The translations under genes and the position numbers were made by a program. Of a DNA stretch of 64,000 bases, positions 52,372 to 61,758 are shown in pieces. Every line of letters starts with the position of its first letter. The stretch's first letter is position 1. Below the pieces are notes generated by a model. That model ran no database searches. It saw only the letters and a program-made list of their open reading frames with translations, and was not told the DNA's origin. Location of the stretch: NCBI RefSeq assembly GCF_030817495.1, contig NZ_JAUSZK010000001.1, forward strand, positions 1,116,001-1,180,000, read 5' to 3'. The DNA is from Streptomyces sp. V3I7 (GTDB taxonomy: Bacteria; Actinomycetota; Actinomycetes; Streptomycetales; Streptomycetaceae).

Positions 52372-53164
52372 CACGGTGGCCGGGTCCGCGGGGTCCGCCT
52401 CCGAGGTGCGGCACGCGGAGGAGGTGATGGGGACCGTCTTCTCCTTCGACGTACGCGGCGGGGAGCCGGCCGAGGTGCGGGCGGCGCTCGACGAGGCCGT
52501 GGCCGCACTGCACCGCGCCGACGCGGTGTTCAGCACCTACCGCGAGGACAGCCAGGTGTCCCGGCTGGCCCGCAAGGAGCTGACGGTGGCCGACTGCGAT
52601 CCCGAGGTCGCCGAGGTGCTCGCGCTGGCGGCCGAGGCGGAGCGGGTGAGCGAGGGCTGGTTCAGCACGACGTACGAGGGACGGCTCGACCCGACCGGCA
52701 TCGTCAAGGGCTGGGCCGCCGAGCGCGCCGCGCGGCGGATCGCGGCGGCCGGGGTGAACGGCGTGAGCGTGAACGGCGGCGGGGACGTCCAGATGACCGG
52801 GACCCCCGAGCCGCACCGGTCTTGGCGCGTCGGGATCGCCGATCCGCTGCGGCCGGGCGGCCTGGCGGCGGTGATCTCGGCGGCCGGTGCGGCCGAGCTG
52901 GCGGTGGCCACGTCCGGCACGGCGGAGCGCGGCGCCCACATCGTGGACCCGCGGACGGGGAAGTCGGCGGTGACCGACCTCGTCTCGGTCACCGTGGTCG
53001 CCCCCCGGCTGACCTGGGCGGACTGCTGGGCCACCGCCGCGTTCGCGATGGGGTCACGGGCGGGCCTGGCGTGGCTGGAGAGCCTGCCGGACGTGGAGGC
53101 CCTGCTCATCACGGCGGGCGACGAGGTGCGGTGCACCGGAGGGTTGGCGTCCCGGCTCGGATGA
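52364..53164 (+). CDS. apbE: FAD:protein FMN transferase (ApbE)
   Basis: A 266-residue flavin transferase that takes FMN from FAD and links it through a phosphoester to Thr/Ser in FMN_bind domains. Conserved stretches are EVMGTVFSFDV near residue 20, LDPTGIVKGWAAERAA near 108, VNGGGDVQMTG near 134, and AERGAHIVDPRTGKSAV near 188. There is no cleavable signal peptide at the chosen GTG (52364), which overlaps the preceding stop by eight bases; an in-frame ATG at 52427 with a GGAGG upstream is an alternative. Its location last in the locus makes the FMN_bind neighbours its obvious substrates. Where it acts (cytoplasm or outside) is not clear. Confidence 0.93.
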   Translation: MTDTVAGSAGSASEVRHAEEVMGTVFSFDVRGGEPAEVRAALDEAVAALHRADAVFSTYREDSQVSRLARKELTVADCDPEVAEVLALAAEAERVSEGWFSTTYEGRLDPTGIVKGWAAERAARRIAAAGVNGVSVNGGGDVQMTGTPEPHRSWRVGIADPLRPGGLAAVISAAGAAELAVATSGTAERGAHIVDPRTGKSAVTDLVSVTVVAPRLTWADCWATAAFAMGSRAGLAWLESLPDVEALLITAGDEVRCTGGLASRLG

Positions 53165-53189
53165 GCAGGGGCGCCAACTCCTCTGCCTG

Positions 53190-53732
53190 CTAGCCCTTCT
53201 GAGCCAGCCTCAGCAAGTGATCCGCCAGCCCCTGTCCCCCCTGCGGATCCCTGCTGATGAGCAACAGCGTGTCGTCACCGGCGATCGTCCCGAGGATGTC
53301 GTGCAACTCCGCCTGGTCGATGGCCGAGGCGAGGAACTGCGCGGCCCCCGGGGGGGTTCGCAGGACCACGAGGTTGGCGGAGACCTCCGCCGAGATCAGC
53401 AACTCCTGCGACAGCCGCCGCATCCGCTCTTCCTTCGCCGACTCCCCCAGCGGAGCGCGCGGCGTGCGGAAGCCGCCCTCGCTCGGCACCGCGTAGATGA
53501 GGTCGCCGTCGTTGTTGCGGATCTTCACCGCGTTCAGCTCGTCCAGGTCCCGCGACAGCGTCGCCTGGGTGACGGTCAGTCCGTCGTCGGCGAGGAGCTT
53601 CGCCAGCTGGCTCTGCGAGCGCACCGGCTGCCGGTTGAGGATGTCCACGATCCGGCGGTGGCGTGCGGTACGGGTCTGCGGAACGGCAGGCCCCGCGGTC
53701 TGCTCGTGCTCGTGGTCCTGCGGCTGGCTCAT
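53190..53732 (-). CDS. argR: arginine repressor
   Basis: A 180-residue repressor with an N-terminal winged helix ([31 protein letters not shown] and [20 protein letters not shown] near residues 25-75) and a C-terminal oligomerisation and arginine-binding domain ([39 protein letters not shown]). It represses the arg genes with arginine as co-repressor. The start is the ATG at 53732 with GGAG nine bases upstream, overlapping nothing; an ATG eleven codons earlier would overlap argD. Last gene of argC-J-B-D-R. It is convergent with apbE, 25 bases apart. Confidence 0.95.
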   Translation of the reverse strand: MSQPQDHEHEQTAGPAVPQTRTARHRRIVDILNRQPVRSQSQLAKLLADDGLTVTQATLSRDLDELNAVKIRNNDGDLIYAVPSEGGFRTPRAPLGESAKEERMRRLSQELLISAEVSANLVVLRTPPGAAQFLASAIDQAELHDILGTIAGDDTLLLISRDPQGGQGLADHLLRLAQKG

Positions 53733-53739
53733 CGTCGTC

Positions 53740-54936
53740 TCATTCTCCGGATCGTCCTTCCCCATGGGCTGCGTCGAGGACGCCGGGCAGCGCCCGGAGA
53801 AACGCCTCCGTCTCGTCGTCGCCGAGGGTCAGCGGCGGCATCAGCCGTACGACGTCGGGAGCGGGCGCGTTCACCAGGAGGCCGGCCTCCTGAGCCGCCT
53901 GCTGCACCTGCGGTGCGAGCGGCTCCGTGAGCACGATACCCAGCAGGAGGCCCGCTCCCCGGACATGGCCGGTCAACGGGTGGCCCAGGGACTCGATGCC
54001 GTCGCGCAGCCGCTCGCTCTGCCGCTTGACGTTCGCCAGCAGTCCGTCGTGCGCGATGGTGTCGAGGACGGCGAGCCCGGCGGCGCAGGCGACCGGGTTG
54101 CCGCCGAAGGTCGTCCCGTGCTGGCCGGGCTGGAGCAGGGTGGAGGCGCGGCCGAAGGCGACGGTGGCGCCCAGCGGCAGTCCGCCGCCGAGGCCCTTGG
54201 CGAGGGTCACGACGTCGGGGAGCACGCCCTCGTGGCGCTGGTACTCGAACCAGTTCCCGGTACGGCCGATCCCGGTCTGCACCTCGTCCAGGACGAGCAG
54301 GGAGCCGGTGGCGGCGGTGATGGCGCGGGCCGCCTTGAGGTAGCCGGGGGGCGGGACGACGACGCCGTTCTCGCCCTGGATCGGCTCGATGACGACCAGC
54401 GCGGTCTCCTCGGTGACCGCCGCGGCGAGCGCCTGGGCGTCGCCGTAGGGTACGTGGGTGACGTCGCCGGGCAGCGGCCGGAACGGCTCCTGCTTGCCGG
54501 GCTGGCCGGTGAGCGCGAGGGCGCCCATGGTGCGGCCGTGGAAGCCGCCCTCGGTGGCGACCATGTGGGTACGTCCCGTGAGCCGGCCGATCTTGAAGGC
54601 GCCCTCGTTGGCCTCGGCGCCCGAGTTGCAGAAGAACACCTTGCCGTCCCGGCCGAAGAGCTCCAGGAGCCGTTCGGCGAGGGCGACGGGCGGTTCGGCG
54701 ATGAACAGGTTGGAGACGTGGCCGAGGGAGGCGATCTGCCGGGAGACGGCGTCGACGACGGCCGGGTGGGCGTGGCCGAGTGCGTTGACGGCGATGCCGC
54801 CGACGAAGTCGAGGTACTCCTTGCCGTCGGCGTCCCACAGCCGGGTGCCCGCGCCGCAGGCCAGGGGCAGGCGCGGGGTGCCGTAGTTGTTCATGAGCGC
54901 GCCCTGCCAGCGCTCGGTCAGTTCCTGGTTGCTCAC
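53740..54936 (-). CDS. argD: acetylornithine aminotransferase
   Basis: A 398-residue class III PLP aminotransferase that makes N-acetylornithine from N-acetylglutamate semialdehyde, and may also act in lysine synthesis. [17 protein letters not shown] is near residue 45, [18 protein letters not shown] near 105, [17 protein letters not shown] near 220, and the PLP lysine in [16 protein letters not shown] near 250. Its GTG overlaps the argB stop by four bases (GTGA). argR follows after seven bases. Confidence 0.96.
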   Translation of the reverse strand: MSNQELTERWQGALMNNYGTPRLPLACGAGTRLWDADGKEYLDFVGGIAVNALGHAHPAVVDAVSRQIASLGHVSNLFIAEPPVALAERLLELFGRDGKVFFCNSGAEANEGAFKIGRLTGRTHMVATEGGFHGRTMGALALTGQPGKQEPFRPLPGDVTHVPYGDAQALAAAVTEETALVVIEPIQGENGVVVPPPGYLKAARAITAATGSLLVLDEVQTGIGRTGNWFEYQRHEGVLPDVVTLAKGLGGGLPLGATVAFGRASTLLQPGQHGTTFGGNPVACAAGLAVLDTIAHDGLLANVKRQSERLRDGIESLGHPLTGHVRGAGLLLGIVLTEPLAPQVQQAAQEAGLLVNAPAPDVVRLMPPLTLGDDETEAFLRALPGVLDAAHGEGRSGE

Positions 54937-55912
54937 GACTCCCCCTGTTCGCCAGGCAGTTGGTCCTGCTTCTCGCCGGGCTTCTCGTCAGACTTCTCGC
55001 CGGGCTTCTCGTCAGACTTCTCGCCGGGCTTCTCGTCGGGCACGACCATCGTGCCGATGCCCTCGTCGGTGAAGATCTCCAGCAGGATCGAGTGCTGGAC
55101 CCGGCCGTCGATGACGCGGGCGGTCGTGACCCCGCCGCGTACGGCGTGCAGGCAGCCCTCCATCTTGGGCACCATGCCGGCGGACAACTCCGGCAGCAGC
55201 TTCTCCAGTTCGGAGGCGGTGAGGCGGCTGATCACCTCGTCGCTGTGCGGCCAGTCCTCGTAGAGGCCCTCGACATCCGTGAGGACCATGAGGGTCTCGG
55301 CCCCCAGCGCAGCAGCGAGTGCCGCAGCCGCCGTATCAGCATTGACGTTGTAGACATGTCCGTCGTCCTCGCTCCGGGCGATCGACGAGACGACCGGGAT
55401 ACGGCCGTCGGCGAGCAGGGCCTCGATCGCCCCCGTGTCGATCGCGGTGATCTCGCCGACCCGGCCGATGTCGATCAACTCCCCGTCGATACGCGGTCGA
55501 TGGCGGGTGGCCGTGATGGTGTGGGCGTCCTCACCGGTGAGGCCGACGGCGAACGGGCCGTGCTGGTTGAGCAGTCCGACCAGCTCGCGCTGCACCTGCC
55601 CGGCCAGCACCATGCGGACGACGTCCATGGCGTCCTCGGTGGTGACCCTCAGGCCCGCCCGGAACTCGCTGACGATGCCGTGCCGGTCGAGGGCGGCGCT
55701 GATCTGCGGGCCGCCGCCGTGCACGACGACCGGCCTCAGGCCGGCGTGCCGCAGGAAGACGACGTCCTGGGCGAAGGCGGCCTTCAACTCCTCGTCCACC
55801 ATGGCGTTTCCGCCGAACTTGATGACGACCGTCTTGCCGTGGTGCCGGGTCAGCCAGGGCAGCGCCTCGATGAGGGTCTGCGCCTTGGGCAGCGCGGTGT
55901 GCTTGCGGGTGC

Positions 55913-55916
<4 letters not shown>
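54933..55916 (-). CDS. argB: acetylglutamate kinase with a repeated C-terminal tail
   Basis: A 327-residue amino-acid kinase that phosphorylates N-acetylglutamate. The nucleotide-binding [16 protein letters not shown] is near residue 30, [18 protein letters not shown] near 63, [18 protein letters not shown] near 190, and [31 protein letters not shown] at the end of the kinase fold. The catalytic fold finishes at about residue 303; then a 24-residue tail of DEKPGEKS units follows, coded by three tandem 24-bp repeats (54969-55039). Homologues end near TMVVPD with little more. ATG at 55916 overlaps argJ by four bases (ATGA). The tail is charged and probably disordered. Confidence 0.95.
54969..55039. 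repeat. three tandem 24-bp repeats in argB
   Basis: The unit CTTCTCGCCGGGCTTCTCG followed by TCAGA starts at 54969, 54993 and 55017. The first two copies are identical and the third is slightly shortened. On the coding strand each encodes [12 protein letters not shown] residues, and a length of 24 keeps the argB frame. Confidence 0.9.
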
Positions 55917-58113
<2,197 letters not shown>

Positions 58114-58126
58114 CTATACGCATCCT

Positions 58127-58160
58127 TGCACGTTTATGCAATCGCTCGGATGTCTATGCA
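58127..58160. promoter_or_regulatory. possible ArgR operator upstream of argC
   Basis: TGCA occurs at 58127, 58137 and 58157, all in 10-base phase, forming TTGCACGTTTATGCAA, a near-perfect inverted repeat 38 bases before the argC start. The phasing matches the repeats before argG. Confidence 0.65.
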
Positions 58161-58585
58161 CTCGGCACCTGCGGCTGCGGCCGGTCCTCCGCCCCCTCGG
58201 CGCCGGGCAGCATGATCAGGCGCGAGACGACGAAGGTCACCGGGACCGCCACCGCCGAGGCGAGCAGCGGGGCGAAGCGGCTGCCGGCGTGCAGCACGTC
58301 GACGACCACGTAGACGCCCGCCGTGGTGACCAGGAAGTTGGCGGCGTTGGTCAGCGGGAACAGCAGGAACTTCCGCAGGGTCGGCCGGACCCGGTAGGTG
58401 AACCGCGCGTTCAGGAAGAAGGACCCGGTCATGCTGATCCCGAAGGCCAGGACGTGCGCGACGAGGTAGGGACACCACGTCAGGAGCAGCAGGTAGAGGG
58501 CGTAGTACGTGGCCGTGTTGACCACACCGACCACCGCGAAGGTGAGGGCCTGCCGGGATATCCGACGGGCGCGGGCACTGCGCAT
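58154..58585 (-). CDS. GtrA-like membrane protein
   Basis: A 143-residue protein with four hydrophobic helices typical of the GtrA family (PF04138): ALTFAVVGVVNTATYYALYLLLL near 13-35, LVAHVLAFGISMTGSFFLNARFTYR near 42-65, FLLFPLTNAANFLVTTAGVYVVVDVL near 73-98, and ASAVAVPVTFVVSRLIM near 110-126. GtrA proteins work with glycosyltransferases in moving lipid-linked sugars or in cell-wall polysaccharide assembly; no glycosyltransferase gene is adjacent. The start is the ATG at 58585, ribosome site weak. The stop overlaps the ARG-box region of argC. Confidence 0.87.
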   Translation of the reverse strand: MRSARARRISRQALTFAVVGVVNTATYYALYLLLLTWCPYLVAHVLAFGISMTGSFFLNARFTYRVRPTLRKFLLFPLTNAANFLVTTAGVYVVVDVLHAGSRFAPLLASAVAVPVTFVVSRLIMLPGAEGAEDRPQPQVPSA

Positions 58586-58755
58586 CAGAAGCCGAGATCC
58601 TTCGTCCGTTCCACGCGGCCGCCGTACGGCGATGTCAGGCCGCGTCAGGGCGAGTTGGCCTTGCGCGCAGCGTACGCCCCCGGACGAGGTCGACGCCCTC
58701 GTGGCCGGTGTCCGCGCAGCTCAGAAGTACTTCGCAGGGTGATCGCGAAGGGTGC

Positions 58756-58786
58756 TTGACCTGGAGCGTGCTCCAGGTTCTACGGT
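58756..58786 (+). promoter_or_regulatory. MerR-type promoter with 20-bp dyad
   Basis: TTGACC (58756-58761) and TACGGT (58781-58786) are separated by 19 bases, the long spacer of MerR-controlled promoters, and the spacer holds the perfect inverted repeat ACCTGGAGCGTGCTCCAGGT (58759-58778). The dyad resembles the CCTTGGAGT-type sites of the AdhR/NmlR group. The predicted start is at the ATG of the merR gene (58793). Confidence 0.85.
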
Positions 58787-58792
58787 TTTCTC

Positions 58793-59218
58793 ATGACCAG
58801 CGGACAGCCCCTCCCGCAGGACCGGGAGACCACTTTGACCATCGCCCGGGTCGCCCAGCTGACCGGGCTCTCGCACGACACGCTGCGCTACTACGAGAAG
58901 GCCGGCCTGATCGAGCGGGTGGGGCGGAGCGCCGGGAACCAGCGGCGCTATCAGGCGGCGGACGTGGCGTGGCTGGAGTTCCTGCTGCGGCTGCGCGAGA
59001 CGGGGATGTCGATCGCCGACATGCAGCGCTTCGCCCGGCTGCGGGCGGCGGGGGACGTCACGGTCGCCGACCGGCTGGAGCTGCTGCGCGAGCACCGCGC
59101 CGAGCTGGCGGACCGGATCCGGGCGCTGCGGCGCAACGCCTCCGCGCTGGACGACAAGATCACCCATTACGAACGGCTGCTGGACGGACGGCGGCCGGGA
59201 ACGGACGAGTCGAGATGA
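58793..59218 (+). CDS. MerR-family regulator (NmlR/AdhR-like)
   Basis: A 141-residue regulator. The N-terminal helix-turn-helix is TIARVAQLTGLSHDTLRYYEKAGLIERVGRSAGNQRRY near residues 15-52, followed by the second HTH part (VAWLEFLLRLRETGMSIADMQRFARLR) and a C-terminal coiled-coil dimer helix ending ITHYERLLDG. There are no cysteines in a SoxR-type cluster, so it fits the aldehyde/electrophile or formaldehyde-sensing NmlR/AdhR group. The ATG is the likely transcript start (leaderless). Its stop overlaps the next gene's ATG (ATGA), so both are one operon. Confidence 0.92.
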   Translation: MTSGQPLPQDRETTLTIARVAQLTGLSHDTLRYYEKAGLIERVGRSAGNQRRYQAADVAWLEFLLRLRETGMSIADMQRFARLRAAGDVTVADRLELLREHRAELADRIRALRRNASALDDKITHYERLLDGRRPGTDESR

Positions 59219-59655
59219 GCGAGAGCACCACGCGCGAAGAGCGGTTCACCCACGGCCTGGACGTCCTGAAGCGGGTCGACGGCGAGGCGGGGCAGCGGGT
59301 CGTCGACTCGCTCGACGACGTCAGCCCCGAACTCGGCCACCAGATCGTCGCCTGGGCCTTCGGCGAGATGTACGACCGCCCCGGCCTCGCCCCGCGCGAC
59401 CGCCAGCTGGTGACCCTGGGCATACTCACCGCCCTGGGCGGCTGCGAGCTGGAGCTCGACGTGCACGTCAACGCGGCGCTGAACGTCGGTCTCACCCCGG
59501 AGCAGATCGTGGAGGCGCTGCTGCACTCCGCCGTCTACGCCGGTGTCCCGAGGGCGCTGAACGCGACCCTGGCGGCGAAGAAGGTCTTCGCCGAGCGCGG
59601 GCTGCTGCCGCTGGGCGAGACGTCGGCGGCCGCACCCGCGGGGCAGGAGGCATGA
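59215..59655 (+). CDS. carboxymuconolactone decarboxylase family protein
   Basis: A 146-residue protein of the CMD/AhpD fold. GDVLKRV and ERFTHGLDVLKRVDG open it, and the core RDRQLVTLGILTALGGCELELDVHVNAALNVGLTPEQIVEALLHSAVYAGVPRALNA near residues 62-118 is typical. The AhpD CxxC is not seen, so it resembles the decarboxylase-like branch. Beside an NmlR-type MerR gene it probably helps remove reactive electrophiles or organic peroxides; this link is inferred from repeated co-occurrence in bacteria. ATG at 59215 overlaps the merR stop by four bases. Confidence 0.9.
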   Translation: MSESTTREERFTHGLDVLKRVDGEAGQRVVDSLDDVSPELGHQIVAWAFGEMYDRPGLAPRDRQLVTLGILTALGGCELELDVHVNAALNVGLTPEQIVEALLHSAVYAGVPRALNATLAAKKVFAERGLLPLGETSAAAPAGQEA

Positions 59656-59697
59656 GCGCGTCAGGGGAGCCCGGTGTGCGGGCGTAGGGTCGGCGGC

Positions 59698-60195
59698 ATG
59701 GATGCGCTGCCCCCGACGGCCGAGGAGTTCTGGCCCGTTCCCGACGTCCTGGCCCACCTCGCCGGACGCTGGCGTGTGACGCGCACCGTGCTGGACCTGG
59801 CGAGCGGCGAGGAGGGCCGGTTCGAGGGCGCCGCCGACTTCGGCCCGCTGCGGGAGGCGGGCCTGCTGTACGCGGAGACGGGGACGTTCACCTGGCACGG
59901 CGTCTCCCGGCCCGCCGAGCGCACCCTGCGCTTCCTGCCGGGCGACCGGCCCGGCACCGCGGACGTCCGCTTCGCCGACGGACGTCTCTTCCACGACCTG
60001 GACCTGGCCTCGGGACGGCACGTCGCCGACCATCCCTGTGCCGCGGATCTCTACCGGGGCGAGTTCACCGTGCGGGACGCGGACCACTGGCGGAGCGTGT
60101 GGCGGGTCGGCGGCCCGGCGAAGGACCTGCTGCTCACGACCGACTACACCCGCGAGGGCGACCGCGAGGGCGGCGGCTACGCCCGCAGCGACTGA
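59698..60195 (+). CDS. DUF6314 family protein
   Basis: A 165-residue protein containing LAHLAGRWRVTRTVLDLASGEEGRFEGAADF and RYEGEFTVRDADHWRSVWRVGGPAKD-type blocks, a pattern I associate with the DUF6314 beta-barrel (lipocalin-like) family. No catalytic residues are known. ATG at 59698 is seven bases after TAGGGT with no Shine-Dalgarno, so the transcript is probably leaderless. The last 19 bases overlap the end of the convergent histidine-phosphatase gene. Function unknown. Confidence 0.75.
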   Translation: MDALPPTAEEFWPVPDVLAHLAGRWRVTRTVLDLASGEEGRFEGAADFGPLREAGLLYAETGTFTWHGVSRPAERTLRFLPGDRPGTADVRFADGRLFHDLDLASGRHVADHPCAADLYRGEFTVRDADHWRSVWRVGGPAKDLLLTTDYTREGDREGGGYARSD

Positions 60196-60773
60196 GCCGG
60201 CGCGCCGCCGTCGAGGCGCAGGTTCCAGCGCCCCGCCCAGCCCGTGACATTGATCGTGGACAGCGGGCGTACGTCGATGTTCCAGTACGTCGCGGGCGGC
60301 GCCTTCAGGACGTACACCAGGGCGGCGCGGATCACGGCGGGCTCGGCGACGGCGACGATGTGGCCGCCGTCGGCGACGGGGCGGGTGTCGAGCCAGCCCC
60401 CGACCCGGTAGATGAAGGACAGCAGCGACTCACCGCCGTGCGGGGTGGAGCTCGGGTCGGCGAGCCAGGCGTCCACCGCCTGCGGCTCACGGGCCATCGC
60501 CTCGCCGAGCGTCAGCCCACGCCAGCGGCCCATGTCGCAGTCGCGCAGCGCCAGTTGGACCAGCGGGGCGTACCCCAGGGCGTCGCCGGTCGTTCGGCTG
60601 CGCGGCGTCGGCGAGCAGTAGCGCAGCTCGGCCGCGGCCAGCGGCAGCAGATCCGCCGCGACGCGCTCCACCTCGGCCCAGCCCGCCTGGTCCAGCGGCC
60701 GGTCGTCCTCGAAGCGCTCCGCGAGCGGCGTGGAGCTGCGCGCCGCGGCGACGAACGTGACCCGAAGGTGCAT
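60177..60773 (-). CDS. histidine phosphatase-fold protein with catalytic residues replaced
   Basis: A 198-residue protein with the scaffold of the histidine phosphatase (phosphoglycerate mutase) superfamily: RFEDDRPLDQAGWAEVERVA after the first strand, RYCSPTPRSRTTGDALGY near 60, then DCDMGRWRGLTLGEA and HIVAVAEPAVIRAALVYVL. The catalytic RHG motif, expected in the first strand, reads AAARSS, and the second His, expected in a VSHGGVIR-type segment, is Glu (AEPAVIR). A catalytic mutase or phosphatase is therefore unlikely, so a binding or regulatory role is suggested. ATG at 60773. Confidence 0.72.
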   Translation of the reverse strand: MHLRVTFVAAARSSTPLAERFEDDRPLDQAGWAEVERVAADLLPLAAAELRYCSPTPRSRTTGDALGYAPLVQLALRDCDMGRWRGLTLGEAMAREPQAVDAWLADPSSTPHGGESLLSFIYRVGGWLDTRPVADGGHIVAVAEPAVIRAALVYVLKAPPATYWNIDVRPLSTINVTGWAGRWNLRLDGGAPAQSLRA

Positions 60774-60862
60774 GCGGTGATGGTGAGCCGCTCACGTACC
60801 GGGGTCAAGAGGCTTGCCCAAGGCATCACTGGCCGTTCGCGGGCCGGTGGCCGAAACGGGCC

Positions 60863-61300
60863 TCACCCGGAAAGGCGCAGCATCCACTTCTCCGGCTGGT
60901 CCAGCGGGCGGAAGCCCAGCTTCTCGTAGACCCCGTGGGCGTCCTCCGTGCTGAGCAGGATGCGGGTCAGGCCGTACGGCCGCAGGTGATCGACCACGGC
61001 CCCGATCATCGCCGTACCGACGCCCTTGCCGCGGACCGAGGGGTCGACGTACACGTCGGCGAGCCAGGCGAACAGCGCCCGGTCGGTGACCACGCGCGCG
61101 TACGCCACCTGCTCGCCGGAGGCCGATGCGTACACCCCGAAGTTGAGCGAGGACGCGGCGGCGCGCTCGTGCTTGTCGCGGGGGCGCCCGGTCGCCCAGT
61201 ACGCGTCGGTCGACAGCCAGCGGTGGACGCGGTCGGTGTCCACGCGGTCGGGGTCGGCGGAGAACTCGTAGCCGTCGGGCAGGTCCGGTGCTTCACTCAT
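60863..61300 (-). CDS. GNAT acetyltransferase
   Basis: A 145-residue single-domain GNAT beginning MSEAPDLPDGYEFSADPDR. VYVDPSVRGKGVGTAMIGAVVDHLRPYGLTRILLST near residues 95-130 is the acetyl-CoA loop, followed by DAHGVYEKLGFRPL. Short proteins of this type (YitI-like) are often annotated as acetyltransferases of unknown substrate. The ATG at 61300 is chosen; a start three codons earlier is possible, and the ribosome site is weak in both cases. The gene is divergent from the DUF1918 gene. Confidence 0.85.
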   Translation of the reverse strand: MSEAPDLPDGYEFSADPDRVDTDRVHRWLSTDAYWATGRPRDKHERAAASSLNFGVYASASGEQVAYARVVTDRALFAWLADVYVDPSVRGKGVGTAMIGAVVDHLRPYGLTRILLSTEDAHGVYEKLGFRPLDQPEKWMLRLSG

Positions 61301-61553
61301 GCGGGGCATGCTGCCAGGACGGGCGCTCCGGCGTCGATCACTGATCCGATCATCGATCCGCTCATCAAACCGTCCGTCAATCGGGCCGGTGGGCGGGCCA
61401 GCCGGTTGCAGTCGGCCCGGAGCCCTGCACACACTGGTGTCGTCGGTGCTGCTGCGGGCGAGCACCCTGTGGCGGCCGCCGCCGAGCGGACCGTCGCCGT
61501 CCCTGGGTGCATCGACGTCACCCAACGATCTCGATCGTGAGGAGGCCCTGGAG
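61301..61553. other. divergent intergenic region with GATC-rich stretch
   Basis: Between the GNAT and DUF1918 genes (250 bases). A run near 61335-61375 contains several GATCxxATCCG-like units (GATCACTGATCCGATCATC), which may be an operator or only slippage. No other feature is visible. Confidence 0.4.
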
Positions 61554-61757
61554 ATGCGCGCATCCGTGGGCGACCATCTGATTCAGCACGGGAGGGTCGT
61601 CGGCCAGCACGACCACATCTCGGAAGTCGTCGAAGTCCTGGGCCCCGAGGGTGGCCCTCCCTACCGCGTCCGCTTCCCGGACGGGCACGAGGCCGTGATG
61701 TCCCCCGGCCCCGACTGCGAGGTCCGGCACGTGGAGCACCAGACCCGCGACCAGTAG
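61554..61757 (+). CDS. DUF1918 domain protein, 67 residues
   Basis: A small protein MRASVGDHLIQHGRVVGQHDHISEVVEVLGPEGGPPYRVRFPDGH, ending CEVRHVEH, which matches the DUF1918 family (PF08940) common in actinobacteria. It folds as a small beta-barrel; the function is unknown. ATG at 61554 has GAGGAGG about eleven bases upstream. Its stop is one base from the stop of the convergent glycosylhydrolase gene (61759). Confidence 0.88.
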   Translation: MRASVGDHLIQHGRVVGQHDHISEVVEVLGPEGGPPYRVRFPDGHEAVMSPGPDCEVRHVEHQTRDQ

Positions 61758-61758
61758 A

